The notes beneath the pieces are model-generated. The model had not been told where the DNA came from, did not search any database, and was given only the letters and a program-made list of their open reading frames with translations. Positions 33,970 to 45,802 of a stretch of DNA of 64,000 bases are shown here, one piece after another; within the stretch, counting starts at the first letter, position 1; each line of letters starts with the position of its first letter. Source of the DNA: Puccinia triticina (lineage: Eukaryota; Basidiomycota; Pucciniomycetes; Pucciniales; Pucciniaceae). The position numbers and the translations under genes are program-made. Location of the stretch: positions 620,001-684,000 of the forward strand of contig NC_070575.1 of assembly GCF_026914185.1 (NCBI RefSeq). The letters are read 5' to 3'.

Positions 33970-34888
33970 GAGCATCTCCAACGGAGCCGCTGTCGCACGA
34001 CCTGAGTCCAACTTTGGCGGGCCAGAAGGCATTTTTGTCCTCCAGCGGACCCGCCAAAAGGGCTGCCAAAGTTTGCGGGGGTGGATGAAACCCGCTCAAG
34101 GCTGCCTCTTTTGGCAGCTCAGGGCAAGCCGCCATCAACACCACTTCCCCAACATATCCACCGCAAGATCCTATCCACCAATTCACCACAGACGGCCTTG
34201 ACACATCACACCATGGACAACACCGCCGGTGCCACCAATGAATCACCTCCTCCAACTCCTCAACTTTCAGCTGCTGTTGAAGACCAAACAGCCAAGGGTA
34301 CCAAAACCTAAAATCCTTGCTGGACCATTGAAGAAGATAAACTTCTCTGCACACCATGGCTCAACGTCACCCTGGATGCTATAATCAGAACGGGGCAAAA
34401 ATGAAAGAGTAAACAATATTTTTTTTGTCAATCAAGAAACGAGTAAAAAAACAACCTTTGGAGACAGTTTTTAACTAGCTGAGAGAGAAATAAAAGTAAA
34501 AAGAAATGACAAGAAATTTATGTCAAGCCTCCGCAAGCCCTTTTTCTTTCGGAGATGCTCGATCAAATCGTTCTTGAGACTATCAATGTCTTGGATGGCT
34601 TGATATCGCAGCGAAGGAACTGATGAAATTGTCTTCGGAGGCCTTGCTAGTAGCTACTTCCTCCTTGGTCTGAGCATCTCAACCGGATCCATTTTGATGG
34701 AGGATTGAATTTTTTGGGCCGGTGGATGAGCGCTTGTCGCCGGGTTCACTGCCTGGCACCAACCCACCCCGGCTCGGTTTGGACAGTCCATAATTTGGAC
34801 TGTTGTGAAATGTTTGTGACAATCCAGGACATCTGGTTACGGGCTGCTAAAGGCGACCCAATCCACCCCCAGACCGTTGGAGATGCTC
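33970..34888. mobile_element. PIF/Harbinger-like element (GAGCATCTCCAACGG ends)
   Basis: Perfect-looking inverted ends GAGCATCTCCAACGG and CCGTTGGAGATGCTC are flanked by TAA (33967-33969 and 34889-34891). Length 919 bp, with no transposase. Related GAGCATCTC words at 34671 and GGGCATCTCC at 34951 suggest further copies or partial ends. Confidence 0.78.
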
Positions 34889-34891
34889 TAA

Positions 34892-36386
34892 GGGCACACC
34901 AGCTACATAAAAATGACCAAAGAACAAAACAACAAGGCAGTGGGCTTTAGGGCATCTCCTTCTGCTTGTTTATACAAACAGCAGCAAGCTTCTGTTGCCG
35001 CGGAAACAAGGCTTCCCTTGGACCAGGCTTGCCCGATTTTTATTGACTTCCTATCGGGTCCACTGCTTTGTTTGTGCTTTGCCTACACCTAGGACTCTGG
35101 TCATCAAAGTCGCAGAGGTCTAATGTTGCTTGAGTATCATCGTTTGTATATCAAACACAGAAACAAAATGATAATCAGGCACAAATCGCGGTTGGTCGGG
35201 GCTTGAGCGCACACCTTTCACCCACACAGGGCATTTCTATCCACACTATTAGTCCGCAGTTTTTGAGGCTTGCAGCAATATTGTATTGTCTTTTCCGTAA
35301 AGCTTGGACAATTTCTCAAAATTTCTTGTTTTGTTGACCGAGGGAAATGCCATATTTTTCATATCCCTCCGCATGCGGCATCTTGACAGATGTCAGATAA
35401 GGCCCAAGGCCAAATCCACCCCCGGAGCCAACATCCTCCAGTAGGTGGTCTACGCGTTGGGTTAGAGAAAAACCGAGTTCATATTCTGAACTGGAATGCC
35501 TTTCTTACCCCATGAGCCAGTGCTCATGACCATTGGCCGCTGCCCTCTGCCAGTATGGGGGCCAGGGAGGAGGGCTGGGTTGTCATCCCAGGCAAAAGTA
35601 AATATCAAAGTTTCATTTAAAGTTGGGTGATGATTTTTTTGTGCATGTGCTTAAATAACCTTGAATGCAAGGTTTGCCCTAAGTTTGGTGCAAACTGTGA
35701 TTTTAGGTTAAGTGCATAACAAAACCAGAATTTGTGGAAAAAATCCAAGCATTCTAGAAAAGACAATATGTACCACTCAACTAGGTAGGTCTTGTGAGGG
35801 CCTGAGGCTGAAAACACCTTTTCTTTACACACATGTAACCAGCCACAGGCGTCTAGGCAGCATGTACAGCTCAAGCATACAGGGTGTTGAGTCACATCCA
35901 GGCGAGTGGTACACAGCGGGGCAGATCAAATAAAAGTTCACCGTCCAGACGGCGCCCCCGCAGTAAAGGCGCCAAGGAGTGCGCCACGATGACCCCCAGT
36001 CACGCTGGCGCCCTTCCTGTTGTACACTGGGACGCCACCGTTTATGGACGTCCCCTCATGTACACCATGGGGGCACCACCAGGCTAGGCGCCATAGGGCC
36101 GTCCCGGTGGGGTGTCACTGCGACAGCCCGGGCGGGCTGACGGCTAATCCAGTGCGTCAGCTTTCCGGCTGTCAGCCTCCTGCTAGCTTAGACAGCGCAG
36201 AGGACGACAAACCGCGCCCTAGCACAGCCTTGCTAGCGGGTCGCGGGCCTCTTACGGGCTCTTCACCCCGCCTCTCCGAGTGAAGCATCCAAGGAAAAGC
36301 CTTGGCTCACAAGCAGGGCCGACGCCGGCGCGAGAGTGAGTACATTCCCGTCTACCCTGAGGAATCATCTACAATGATTCCCAGGA
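34892..36386. other. No gene recognised
   Basis: AT/GC-mixed sequence. A GC-rich portion at 35940-36340 contains GGCGCC- and GACGTCC-type palindromic words. Open frames are short and show no domain. Confidence 0.4.
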
Positions 36387-36835
36387 TGTGAGATTCCCTG
36401 AACCGTCAGGATGTCGATTATCTTCGGGCCAACCACAAGTTTGCCACGCAAAACATGAGTATAAGTACAAGGAGCTCGTCCCCAAGGAAGAGCTCCCCAG
36501 ATCAGTTACCACACCCCACTTTATTGTTGTATTCAACCACGAACGCTGAACACAACGATTGGGGTTTTTCCTTGATCCATCTCTTTTATTATCCTCATCC
36601 CTTCCGCACTCGACCCGACTCCCTGTTTCACTAGGTAAGTCGGGCATTTTTCCTTTCCTCTCTTCCCTGTCCTAGACAGGACCAGTTCTTCGATTCCTTC
36701 GGATTCCGGTTGTATTCGCTCAACCAGCCCCTCCAGACGGAGGCGCGGCTTTTCTCCTTGTGCTGCGGCCAAGTCGAGCACCGACAGACAGTCGAGACAG
36801 CTGAGATCAGCCGTCAAACCTTGATTATATCACAG
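36387..36835. mobile_element. Possible LTR (TGTGA...TCACA)
   Basis: A 449-bp block starts TGTGAGATTCCC and ends TATATCACA, with inverted TGTGA/TCACA termini and a TATAAGTAC motif near 36460. The adjoining five bases differ (CAGGA and GGTTT), so no target duplication supports it. It may be one LTR of a truncated element. Confidence 0.35.
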
Positions 36836-36839
36836 GTTT

Positions 36840-37530
36840 CATTCAGCGTGTTGCCACTATAGAGGCACGCCCTGACACCGGCGTTCTGGGGTTGCAGCCG
36901 GCCCCATGGCGCCAACAAGTGGGCGTACTTGCGGGCGTAGCGGCGGCGAGGCCATCGGGCTCCGTCAAGATGGCAGCCCTGAGGCCTCCGCGATGTGTCT
37001 TGGGGTTGCCAAGCAAGCCCAAGGGTTGCACCTCACCCAGATGCCTCAGGGGCTGTATATACAGCGCATAGGTTCCACCCCATCCACCTCATGAGTGGTG
37101 AGGTGAAACCATCTCCTTCAACACCCACCCGATTCCATAGTCTGATACAACCCTGCTATACATGTTTGGCAGGGGCAATTTTTGCTATAAGATCAACCAT
37201 CCTTGAGCTGATTGGATGATAGATTGTTACGGTGGACTCTGGAGCCAGTGCATTATGTATACAACTCTTTTTCATTGCAGAAAAGAAGAGGAATGGGAGC
37301 CGGCAGCTGAAATATGAACCGAGTCTTCATGCAGGGTAACCCAGGACTTGGGTAAAAGTGAAGACATTGCCCCGAGTCAGTCCGCCGTCTTGCGGCACTG
37401 CAGCTGCTGGTGGAAGTGATATCACCCCTGACCTAACCCTAGTAGGTCTACTTGCCGTTACGGCTGGGTCTGGCTGGGTATAACCCACACCCGCCTGCAC
37501 CCCACTTCCCTTCAGGTTGCCCCTCCTAGC
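36840..37530. other. No gene recognised
   Basis: GC-rich sequence with short open frames and no paired ends. Nothing further is supported. Confidence 0.4.
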
Positions 37531-37533
37531 CTA

Positions 37534-37690
37534 ACACAATCCCCTTGTTCCAGGGGCCGGGGGACCGGCGCGCCGGGGGCGCCTCGCAAAGCAAGAACAC
37601 AATCCCCTTGTTCCAGGGGCCGGGGGACCGGCGCGCCGGGGGCGCCTCGCGAAGCGAGCCTCTGGAAGAGGGGCTTGCAACTTAAGTGCC
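37534..37690. repeat. 63-bp tandem duplication in a foldback-like GC-rich patch
   Basis: ACACAATCCCCTTGTTCCAG with CCGGCGCGCCGG occurs twice, 63 bp apart. The left CCTAACACAATCCCCTT and right AAGAGGGGCTTG words are near-complementary and recall the AAGCTTAAC foldback family. Confidence 0.65.
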
Positions 37691-38201
37691 CGTCCTGGGG
37701 TGAGAGATTTCCCATTTTTGCTGTATTTTGGGTAATATTCACTTCAACCGTGGATGGCGTCTTCATCTGAGCTCCCCCTCGGATGAGATGTACATTTCCC
37801 AGCAGGCGGGCATCTTGCCTTCCTGCCGGTATATTTTTTATTAAACATTCTTTAGAAAAATATCACTTTCCTGAGACTTGAAAGCTGGAGCTCAGCTCGG
37901 AGCAGGAAGGAATGGGAATCCACATGGAGCTGTACTCTAGAAGATACAGCCCATCAGTTTTTTTTTCAGATCATTGACGGCCGCAATTCATTCCATAATA
38001 TTTTGCTGTTATGTATAATTATCATCATGTTATATTGGATTGAGTACTTACTTGAGATTGCAGGACACGAGTCCAGTGAGCTGCTCCCATTTCCTCAACT
38101 AACAAGATTGATTGATGGCTACAATAATTCCACCGTCAGCAGTCCCAACCCCACGAAGGATCCTGTCACAAACAGGTGTCAACATCTACAAGAAGCTATT
38201 A

Positions 38202-38400
38202 AGGGTGTTCAAAGTTGAAATCATAAAATTTTCAATGCATAAAATCATAAAATTATAAAACTTTCAAGTGATGATTTCATATGTACCATCCTAGAAATGT
38301 TGCTCTGATTTGAGTGCTTGGGTGCAACATATTTTTTTCAGCTTAGAATTTTATGATTTTATGGTGTTATGATTTTATGCAAGTCAACTTTGAACACCCT
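38202..38400. mobile_element. 199-bp MITE (AGGGTGTTCAAAGTTGA ends)
   Basis: Inverted ends AGGGTGTTCAAAGTTGA and TCAACTTTGAACACCCT are perfect over 17 bp. The interior is rich in AAAATCATAA/TTATGATTTT. Flanking duplication could not be fixed because of the ATTA/AATT context. Confidence 0.65.
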
Positions 38401-38404
38401 AATT

Positions 38405-38642
38405 CAACAAGAGAAGTGAAAAACTCCGTGAACATGTTTCCAAAACTTTGATCGACTTTTACGGCCAGTTTGCAAAGCAGTTGCAAGTGGAAGCCGTGCT
38501 AAACTTGATAGAAGGCCGCAATACCTTTCTCCTGGCTGGAACCGGCTTTGGGAAGTCTCGAATCCCTGAACTTTACTACAAGATGATACCCAGTACAACA
38601 AAAGTGGTTTTCCAAAAGGTTCCGAAGGCCTTGAGACAGTGA
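38405..38642 (+). pseudogene. RecQ-like DEAD helicase fragment
   Basis: An open stretch contains FYGQFAKQLQVEAVLNLIEG (helicase Q-motif region) and FLLAGTGFGKSRIPELYY with a Walker A lysine. It then meets a TGA at about 38640, and the expected motifs II-VI do not follow in any frame I could read. This resembles the N-terminal piece of RecQ/Sgs1-like helicases that are multicopy in rust genomes. It is a fragment without function. Confidence 0.6.
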
Positions 38643-39088
38643 TTAAGCTGCTATCTAGTTCAAAGAGGACCCGATGACCTCCGGTGAATGTGATTCGGTT
38701 TGATAGGGCTATCTGGTATCCAGTTCCCAGAGGTCCCGATGCCTTTATGACTGTGATGAGGCCCAGCAAGGCCATGATATGGAAATAGGAGCCGTACAGG
38801 TAGTGTACAGCTATTTATGCAAGGATGGAATGCATCCGACTGGCGGGCTTCATACAGTGCAAGCCCTGAACAATCTGCCGGTCACTCGTCTCAAAAATGT
38901 AAAACTTCAAAGGGCCATGGCCACCGGATGGTTTGCTGAGTTTTATCCATGCTTGGGCATGGGAAGGGCCGGATGTAGGCCTTTCAATTGGTGTAACAGG
39001 CCTCGGGAAATTCCCTCTGCAAGATAGGGAACAAGCGGAGGCAAATTCCTCCCACCTAAATTTGAAAACCGCTCACGCCAAAAGTCAG

Positions 39089-39191
39089 GGATACCCCACA
39101 AGCCCCTCTTTCAGAGGCTCGCTCCGCGAGAGGCGCCCGGCGGTGTTTCACCCGCCTCCCTCTGAAACGAGGGGCTTGTGTTAAGCTAGGC
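39089..39191. mobile_element. Foldback MITE (CAAGCCCCTC...GAGGGGCTTG)
   Basis: CACAAGCCCCTCTTTCAGAG at left pairs with CTCTGAAACGAGGGGCTTG followed by TGTTAAGCTAG at right. The middle is a second hairpin around GCTCGCTCCGCGAG. Same family as 26163-26241. Confidence 0.6.
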
Positions 39192-39548
39192 TGTAGGGCG
39201 ACCTTCAAGAAGCAGTGCGAGGGCGTCCCCGCCATGCGGGGCCGCGGGGACGCCCTGAAGGATGCCAATATGACGTCGACTTTGACCCGCTGTGTAGGGT
39301 GCCGAGGTGCCTGGGCGATGCTGAGGGCACGGTGCAATGCGAGCTCGCTGAGCAGGCGTCTGGGACACAACCGCATAAAGTGGACGGCAGGGAAAATCAT
39401 TGTGGCGTCAAGCTGTTTACGGGTTTTCGCTGGTGGATTTCTCTTTGCAGAAGAAAGCACACATACATCCATCTGTAAGAAGCCACGCTTGACCCAGCGC
39501 CTTTTCGCATATTCTTGACACCGCCGTGCCGACCTTCATACCTAAACA
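39192..39548. other. Upstream region of the oxidase gene
   Basis: No separate gene is supported. No clear TATA box lies immediately upstream of the ATG at 39549. Confidence 0.4.
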
Positions 39549-41949
39549 ATGGCTCCACCACGCAGTTTTTCATTTCTTTCAGTTATACTTTTCTCTCTGC
39601 AGCTATTCCTCCTTTTGCAAAGTTCTTATTCCCGGGCGACTTCCCAACTCAGCTCTGGCCCTCGTCCCAGCTTTGGTCCGCATGAATTTTCTAGAAAAGT
39701 TGTACTTGAAGTTACAGAGAAAGTTATAGCAGCCGATTGCACCAAGAGGCCCTCGGTAGTTGTCAACGGCACTTTTCCAGGGCCAGAACTACGTTTCAAG
39801 GCGGGCGACAAGATTAAAGTTACGGTCATCAACCTCTTGAAGGAAGACAATATTACAATTCACTTCCACGGGCTCTCTACAGTTGGAGCGCCCTTTTCAG
39901 ATGGAACTGAAAAAATAGCCCAAGTTGAGTGCCAGTTCATGGTCGGGCTCAGTGATAATAATGCGCGTAGATCCGACCGGTGCAACAGCTGAAAAATACA
40001 TACGAAACTTTTGTTTAGTACGCCATTCCTCCAGCTGGAGGAAAATTTGACTACATCTTCTTGCTAGACTCGCCCGGTACATAGTGAGTTTCTTCTTCTT
40101 TATTACTCACACTCAAGAATGAATGTGCGGACCGGGTTGGAACAATTTTCGCTAATTTGTGCCCGTATGTCACACTTACAGTATTTATCATGCTCATGTT
40201 GGCTTTAAGTTGATGACTTGCCATGGTGCTTTCATCGTCGAGGACGCCCACAAGCCGCCTTTCAAATACGACGAAGAGCGCGTATTGCTATTTGCCGATT
40301 ATTACCATAACCTCGAGAAACAAATAGAGCTTGGCGTAACTTCAGTGCCGTTTCAGTGGCTCGGCGAACCCCAAAGCATGGTGGTCAACGGCAATGCTTT
40401 GGGAAAGTGTAATGCAACTAGCCCCTTTGGCTGCACCACCGACTGCCGCCATCATCGCCTTGTTGTCAAGCCGGGTATGACATACAGAGTCAGGTGCGTA
40501 TAATTTTATCAACGACAAAGACATCAGCCAAGGTATTGAGGAGCTGCTAAAAGAGTTTTCTGATTTGATTTTTTAGAGTGATTGGTATCACAGTCCTTAC
40601 ATACTTGTACATTGGTATTGAGGATCATGAAGACCTCTCAGTCATAGAAGTAGATAGTGGCTACGTTCGTCCCGCGCCAACTAAACACATTCAACTCCAT
40701 TCCGGCCAACGGTATTCATTTTTGATAAAGACCAAAAGCCGTGAAGAGCTGAAAAAGCTTGGATCTAAAAGAGATTTCTGGGGGCGGATCGAAACCAGAT
40801 GGCGGCCGATTCGTGATCAAGGCGCTTTTGTACTCCACTACGAGGATGAGGCCTCAACCTCGATTGGCCCTTCGGTTACCAACAAGCCCCTCGACCTTTC
40901 CCTATCACCGTTACCTGAACCTAAAGAATTCAAAAAAATAGTTGATTTGCCTAACGAGGGGAATACTTGGTTGGCTGACACATTTGAGCCACTAGACCCA
41001 AAGGAAGTCGCACCTACGGCCGCGGAAGTAACCCGTAGGATTTTGATACAGGGGCAGCAGCTCAAGATGCCTGATGGGCACATCTATTGGTTTGTCAATG
41101 GGGAGAGAGTGAGTGTAATTTTGGGCGTTTCTGGTCTTGCTAAACCTAAACACTGAAGCCGCATATGTCCCCTCCCCCTCCCTTTACTTTGAAAAATCAG
41201 TACGTCGAGACTCAGCCGAAAGTGCCGTTCTTGGTTAGAGCCTATACTTCGAAGTTAAAACCGGACTACAAAGCCGCCGAACAAAACAACGGTTTCGATA
41301 AAAAACTGGGAGCTTATCCAATCAAATTCAATGACGTGGTGGAAATTGTGATAGTCAATCAAGCGTCGTCGGCGGGGACGAGCGAGATTCACCCGTGGCA
41401 GTAAGTGGTGTCGAATCCGCCGGCTGTGATCAATCAGTTGACATATTCTATTCGCGCGTTCTAGTCTCCATGGTCAAGAGTTCTATGTAGTGGCACACGG
41501 GACTGGAGAATTCACCAAAGCCAAGCTAGCCGAAGCAGAAGCGCACCCAAAGAGGCATATTCGCCGAGATACTGAGATTATCTTCGCATCACAGCAAGGT
41601 GCCTCTTATACTGGTACTACTGTCACGCCAGGCATGGTGACGGGATGGATGGTACTAAGAATGAGAGCCCGAACTCCGGGTGCCTTCCTCATGCATTGTC
41701 ACACTCAGGTGAGAATGAGATTGATTTCACTCAATTCTAAATGCAACTCATCGGAACTGACAAGCCTTAATCAGCCACATGTTACTATGGGCATGGGTGT
41801 AGTCATAGTTGTAGGGATTGAAGACCTGCCGCCATTACCACCTGGAGTTCTCAAGGACTATGTGTAAGTGCCCAAAAAATCCCAAGCCTTGCTTCATGAA
41901 AGCTTGCTCTAACTCCTTGTCTTCACACAGAAAACCAACTGAACCATGA
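39549..41949 (+). CDS. Secreted multicopper oxidase (ascorbate-oxidase-like)
   Basis: Eight exons give about 611 residues: 39549-39923, 40019-40083, 40182-40493, 40577-41108, 41201-41400, 41465-41708, 41775-41863 and 41931-41949; all introns are GT-AG and phases agree. Multicopper oxidases oxidise phenols, ascorbate or metal ions and reduce O2 to water with four copper atoms. The N-terminus has a hydrophobic signal peptide (SVILFSLQLFLLLQ). All four copper-ligand blocks are visible: IHFHGL (about residue 105), YHAH (about 150), HPWHLHG, whose histidine is split between exons 5 and 6 (about 495), and HCHTQPHVTMGM (about 575), which includes the type-1 Cys and axial Met. The usual Trp of WYHxH is Ile here. 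If the last donor (GTAAGT at 41864) were not used, translation would stop three bases later, so the C-terminal end (KPTEP) is the least certain part. The true substrate cannot be told from sequence. Confidence 0.88.
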
Positions 41950-42790
41950 ACTTTCAGAAGCTCTCAACTCAAGACAAGAAGTGGGGGATATTTTGCTTTT
42001 CTAGAATCTCAGTCAACTTCCTTTAGTTTTTCCTCCACACAAACATTGTGTTCCTTTCACAGCTCATTGTAACTTGGAACTCATTTATAAACATGGACAC
42101 TTGGATTACAAGTTATTAATCTTTATCTTAATACCCTGGACAGATTTTCACATGTATCCTTATGCTAGAGGCTAGTAGTATCTGCCCTGGTGTGTAAATT
42201 CATGGACTCCCTTCTCTTTTAATAATCACCAACTGCTTCTGAGCTTTGCTAGCACGCTCTTGTGCCTTGGGTCCAGGGACTAAAATCATGCGGGAAATGT
42301 TTTGCTCTGATTCCACTCTTGCACTGCAAGTGGCACAATAAAGTATAGGGCTCCAAAAACTTGCTTGAGTTTTTTGGTATCCGGCCAATTAAAAATTGAG
42401 AGGCCTTATAGATTTGTGAAAATCGAATTCTCAACTGTTCAAAGAGCTTATCTCCTCTGTGCAGCTATGTTTTGCCGTTTTTTTTTAAATGTCACATCCT
42501 TGGTGTTTCAAGGAGAGATAGGAGAGAAACACTGAGGGAGCTCCAATGGATGACAAATTCTATGTAGGTCAGTTGGTAAAGATGATGAAACATTGGGTAG
42601 CATACATGGGTATTCCAAACTGATGAGGGCAATGTACATGTCCATCCAGTTGCAAAAGTGATTCTGGCCAATTTATATACACACAACCGCTAGGCATCCT
42701 TATGTCTTACAAGCCTATGCAGACATACAAGAATCCTTATTGTTTCCACACAAGGCATCCAACAAAAACAAGAATACGGAAGTGCCAAAT
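41950..42790. other. Intergenic, 3' of the oxidase
   Basis: AT-rich; no gene is supported. The oxidase 3' UTR and polyadenylation site are presumably here. Confidence 0.45.
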
Positions 42791-43643
42791 TAAGGGGCCA
42801 ATTATAAACAGTTATCAAAGTTTTATTGTAATATATTCCAAACTTGATTCAAATCAAAATCTCTTAACTTTTTGTGGCAAATACAGGCCCAAATATGTTT
42901 CAAAAAAGCCTCAATAATTATGTACAATTATAAACCTGCGGGCCACACAACAGGAATTCCAAATTCCTGGCCAACACCACCCTACACCACCTGTTCCGCC
43001 CGCCCCACCCAGCCTGTACGATAACCACGACCGCACGGCCTCACCCAACCACACACATGCCGCCAGCTACAACTCTAGATAGCCCAGTGAGTGTGTCCAA
43101 AGCCGATACCCCCACTTCTGATATATCCCCAAGCCAGTCTGCCTCGCAAGGTGGGGTTGAGGCACCTAGAAGCCTAAGCCTAGTAGCGCACCAGATCATG
43201 GCTACCACAGACTCTGTTGGGCCTAAGATCGAGGTCAGGAACACTCTGTTCACAGGGGCGGAGAGCGCTAGGCCTCATCCCTTGGCTGTAAGTGTCATAG
43301 AAAAAGGGACCGGGGGGAGCCGCGAGGTATTATCCGCAAGCCAGCTAGGGTTGTTCCGGGGGGTGGGCCGTTTGAAGCGTTCATCGCCGTTGAGTTATTT
43401 TTGGGAGAGCTGAGATTGGATCGGGTTGGTTGGAAACGCTTCCGGCGGCTGGGCTGTTGCCAAATCTCAACTGCCTGCGGCTGTGTATTGCTGACCAACA
43501 GTACAACTAAGTTCTACCGTTGGATTAGTGCGGTACAGTCTTGCATACATATACTGTATGCCTGTAATTTGTTTCAATAACAAAGTTTTGAAAATTTTTG
43601 ATCCCAAATGACCTCCTCGAGGTCATTTGGGCTATTTTTGAAT

Positions 43644-45486
43644 GGGTCAGCCTAAATGCACTCCATAAATTTACTTCATGCACTCCAAAAGTGAGTTCAT
43701 GGAGCATGCACTTCAAGAAAGTTGGAGTGTGGGCCCCAGCAAGCCAAAGAAATTGGAGTAAGCCACCATGCACTCCATTTGCCACCAAATTTAATGAGTG
43801 TCCCAATAGTTCACTCCATACAATTGGAGTGCATGGACCCAGCACTCCCTTTCTGATGTTTTACTCCCTGAAAAAGGAGTGCCCCCTACACACTCCAGCA
43901 TCCAGTGGAGTACACTAGATGCCAGCCATCAAGTGTGTAGGTACACACCCCAATCAATGACCAACCATCTATTGGAGCACACCCCTCCGCTTGACCAGTC
44001 ATCTCATCATGTGAGGTACACACCCCACTCTATGGTTAGTCGTGGAGTGGGATATGCACTCCTAGAGTGAGCATACTGCTCAATGGCTGGCCATCGACAG
44101 ACACATTCCACTCGATGGCCGGTCATCGGGCAGAGCACACGCTTGATGACCAGTCATTGAGTGGGATGTGTACCCCAATGACCGGTCATCAAGCGGAGTA
44201 CACACCTTGTTTGCTGACCGGCCATTGAGTGTGATGTTCACACTCGATGGCCGGTCATCGAGCAAGATGTGTATTCCGCCCAATCGCCGGTCATTGAGCC
44301 GAGAACACACCTCACTCTCACCTAACCTCACTTGATGATCGCCAATCAAGTGCACATCACACTTGCCGGTCAACCAGCGGGGTGTGCTCCGCTCGATGAC
44401 CGGTCAACCAGCGGGATGTGTACCCCACTTGATGGCCGGTCATTGAGCGGAGCACACACCCCGCTGGTTGACCGGTCATCGACTGGGATGGTTTGACCGG
44501 TCATTGAGTGGGATGTGCACTCAATGGCCAGCCATCGAGAGGAGTACACGCCTCGCTCAATGACCGGCCATTGAGTGGGGTACACATCCTGCTGGTTGAC
44601 CGGTCATCGGATTCGAGTGGGATGTGCACTTGATGGCCGGTCATCAAGCGAGGCGTGCACTCCGCTCGATGGCCGGTCATCGAGTGGGTTAAACATCCCG
44701 CTGGTTGACCGTTCATCGAGTGGGGTGTGCACTCGATGGCCAGTCATCAAGCGAGGCGTGCACTCCGCTCGATGGCCGGTCATCGAGTGGGTTAAACATC
44801 CCGCTGGTTGACCGTTCATCGAGTGGGATGTGCACTCGATGGCCGGTCATCAAGCGAGGCGTGCACTCCGCTCGATGGCCGGTCATCGAGTGCACATCCC
44901 ACTCGATGAACGGTCAACCAGCGGGATGTTTAACCCACTCGATGACCGGCCATCGAGCGGAGCACACACCCCACTGGTTGACCGGTCATCAAGTGGGATG
45001 TGCACTTGATGGCCGGTCATCGAGGGATGTGTACCCCACCCGATGACCGGTCAACCAGCAGGATGTGTCCTCCGCTTGCTGACCTTTCATCTTGATGACT
45101 GGTCATCAAGTGGGGTCTGTACTCCTCTTGATGGCCGGTCTGGGGCCGGGTGGGCACTCCACAAAAGAGTGGAATGGAGTGTACTCCAATGCACTCCAGT
45201 TGAAATTGTGCCGACTGGAGTGCATAGCCAAAACCTTTCGCTCAAAAAGTGAGTGCTTGGGTGTATACTCCATTTTTTTTGGAGTGTATCTAGCTGCACT
45301 CCCTTATTTTGGTAAGTTTTGGCTTACCCTGGCCTGTACTCCAACATAAATGGAGTGCCCATATGGAGACTCCATGAATTTGGAGTGCAAAATCACAGCA
45401 CTCCAATATTTTTGGAGTACCCATTTCCCAAAGCCAAAAATGTGGAGTGCATGAAGTAAATTTTTGGAGTGCATTTAGGCTGACCC
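43644..45486. mobile_element. Satellite-carrying TIR element, GGGTCAGCC family, copy 2
   Basis: Same ends as 3298-5382 (GGGTCAGCCTAAATGCACTC), flanked by TTTTTGAAT on both sides (43635-43643 and 45487-45495; 8-9 bp). CACTCCAA motifs crowd both ends. The core is GATGACCGGTC satellite with spacers (GTGGGATGTGCACTC) different from copy 1. Nested in the Harbinger-like element. Confidence 0.87.
43925..45150. repeat. Palindromic GATGACCGGTC satellite, array D
   Basis: Alternating CTCGATGACCGGTCA and TGACCGGTCATCGAG half-units; a second half-unit type, CTGGTTGACCGGTCATCGAG, also occurs, so the array is a mosaic of two palindrome halves. Confidence 0.88.
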
Positions 45487-45802
45487 TTTTTGAATCTGTA
45501 CATAGAAAAAATCCAGACAAAAAAAGTTTTGAATGAATTTGGATTTTTTTTGAATAAAATTCCAATAACTGTTTATAATTGGACCCTAAGTCCCATAGTG
45601 AGGTGTGGATCCAGGGCCCGCGATCAGTCTTTGTTCTTCTCCTCTTCCTGAAATAGGACTTGCTGAAGTGTCATCAATGTCTAACAACGGTTCTTGTTCT
45701 GTATTGCGGACTGGTTCCTTCTTGACAACCTCAATCAACCAAGTAGTTGAATATCCAACCAAAGAAACCTTTGTTTCAAATACTTGATTAGATCATCATT
45801 GT

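Larger units (their letters stand above)
42794..45586. mobile_element. PIF/Harbinger-like element with a nested TIR element
   Basis: Inverted ends GGGGCCAATTATAAACAGTT and its near-complement ...AACTGTTTATAATTGGACCC (one mismatch in 22 bp) are flanked by TAA (42791-42793 and 45587-45589). Net length without the insertion is about 940 bp. A plus-strand open frame at 43057-43413 (119 residues, Ser/Pro-rich, no domain) lies inside; I do not call it a gene. Its right end lies about 215 bp from the stop codon of the MFS gene. Confidence 0.8.

Noticed and set aside
43057..43413. 119-residue frame inside the Harbinger-like element as a transposase or captured gene
   Set aside because: No DDE or Myb-like motif and low-complexity composition.
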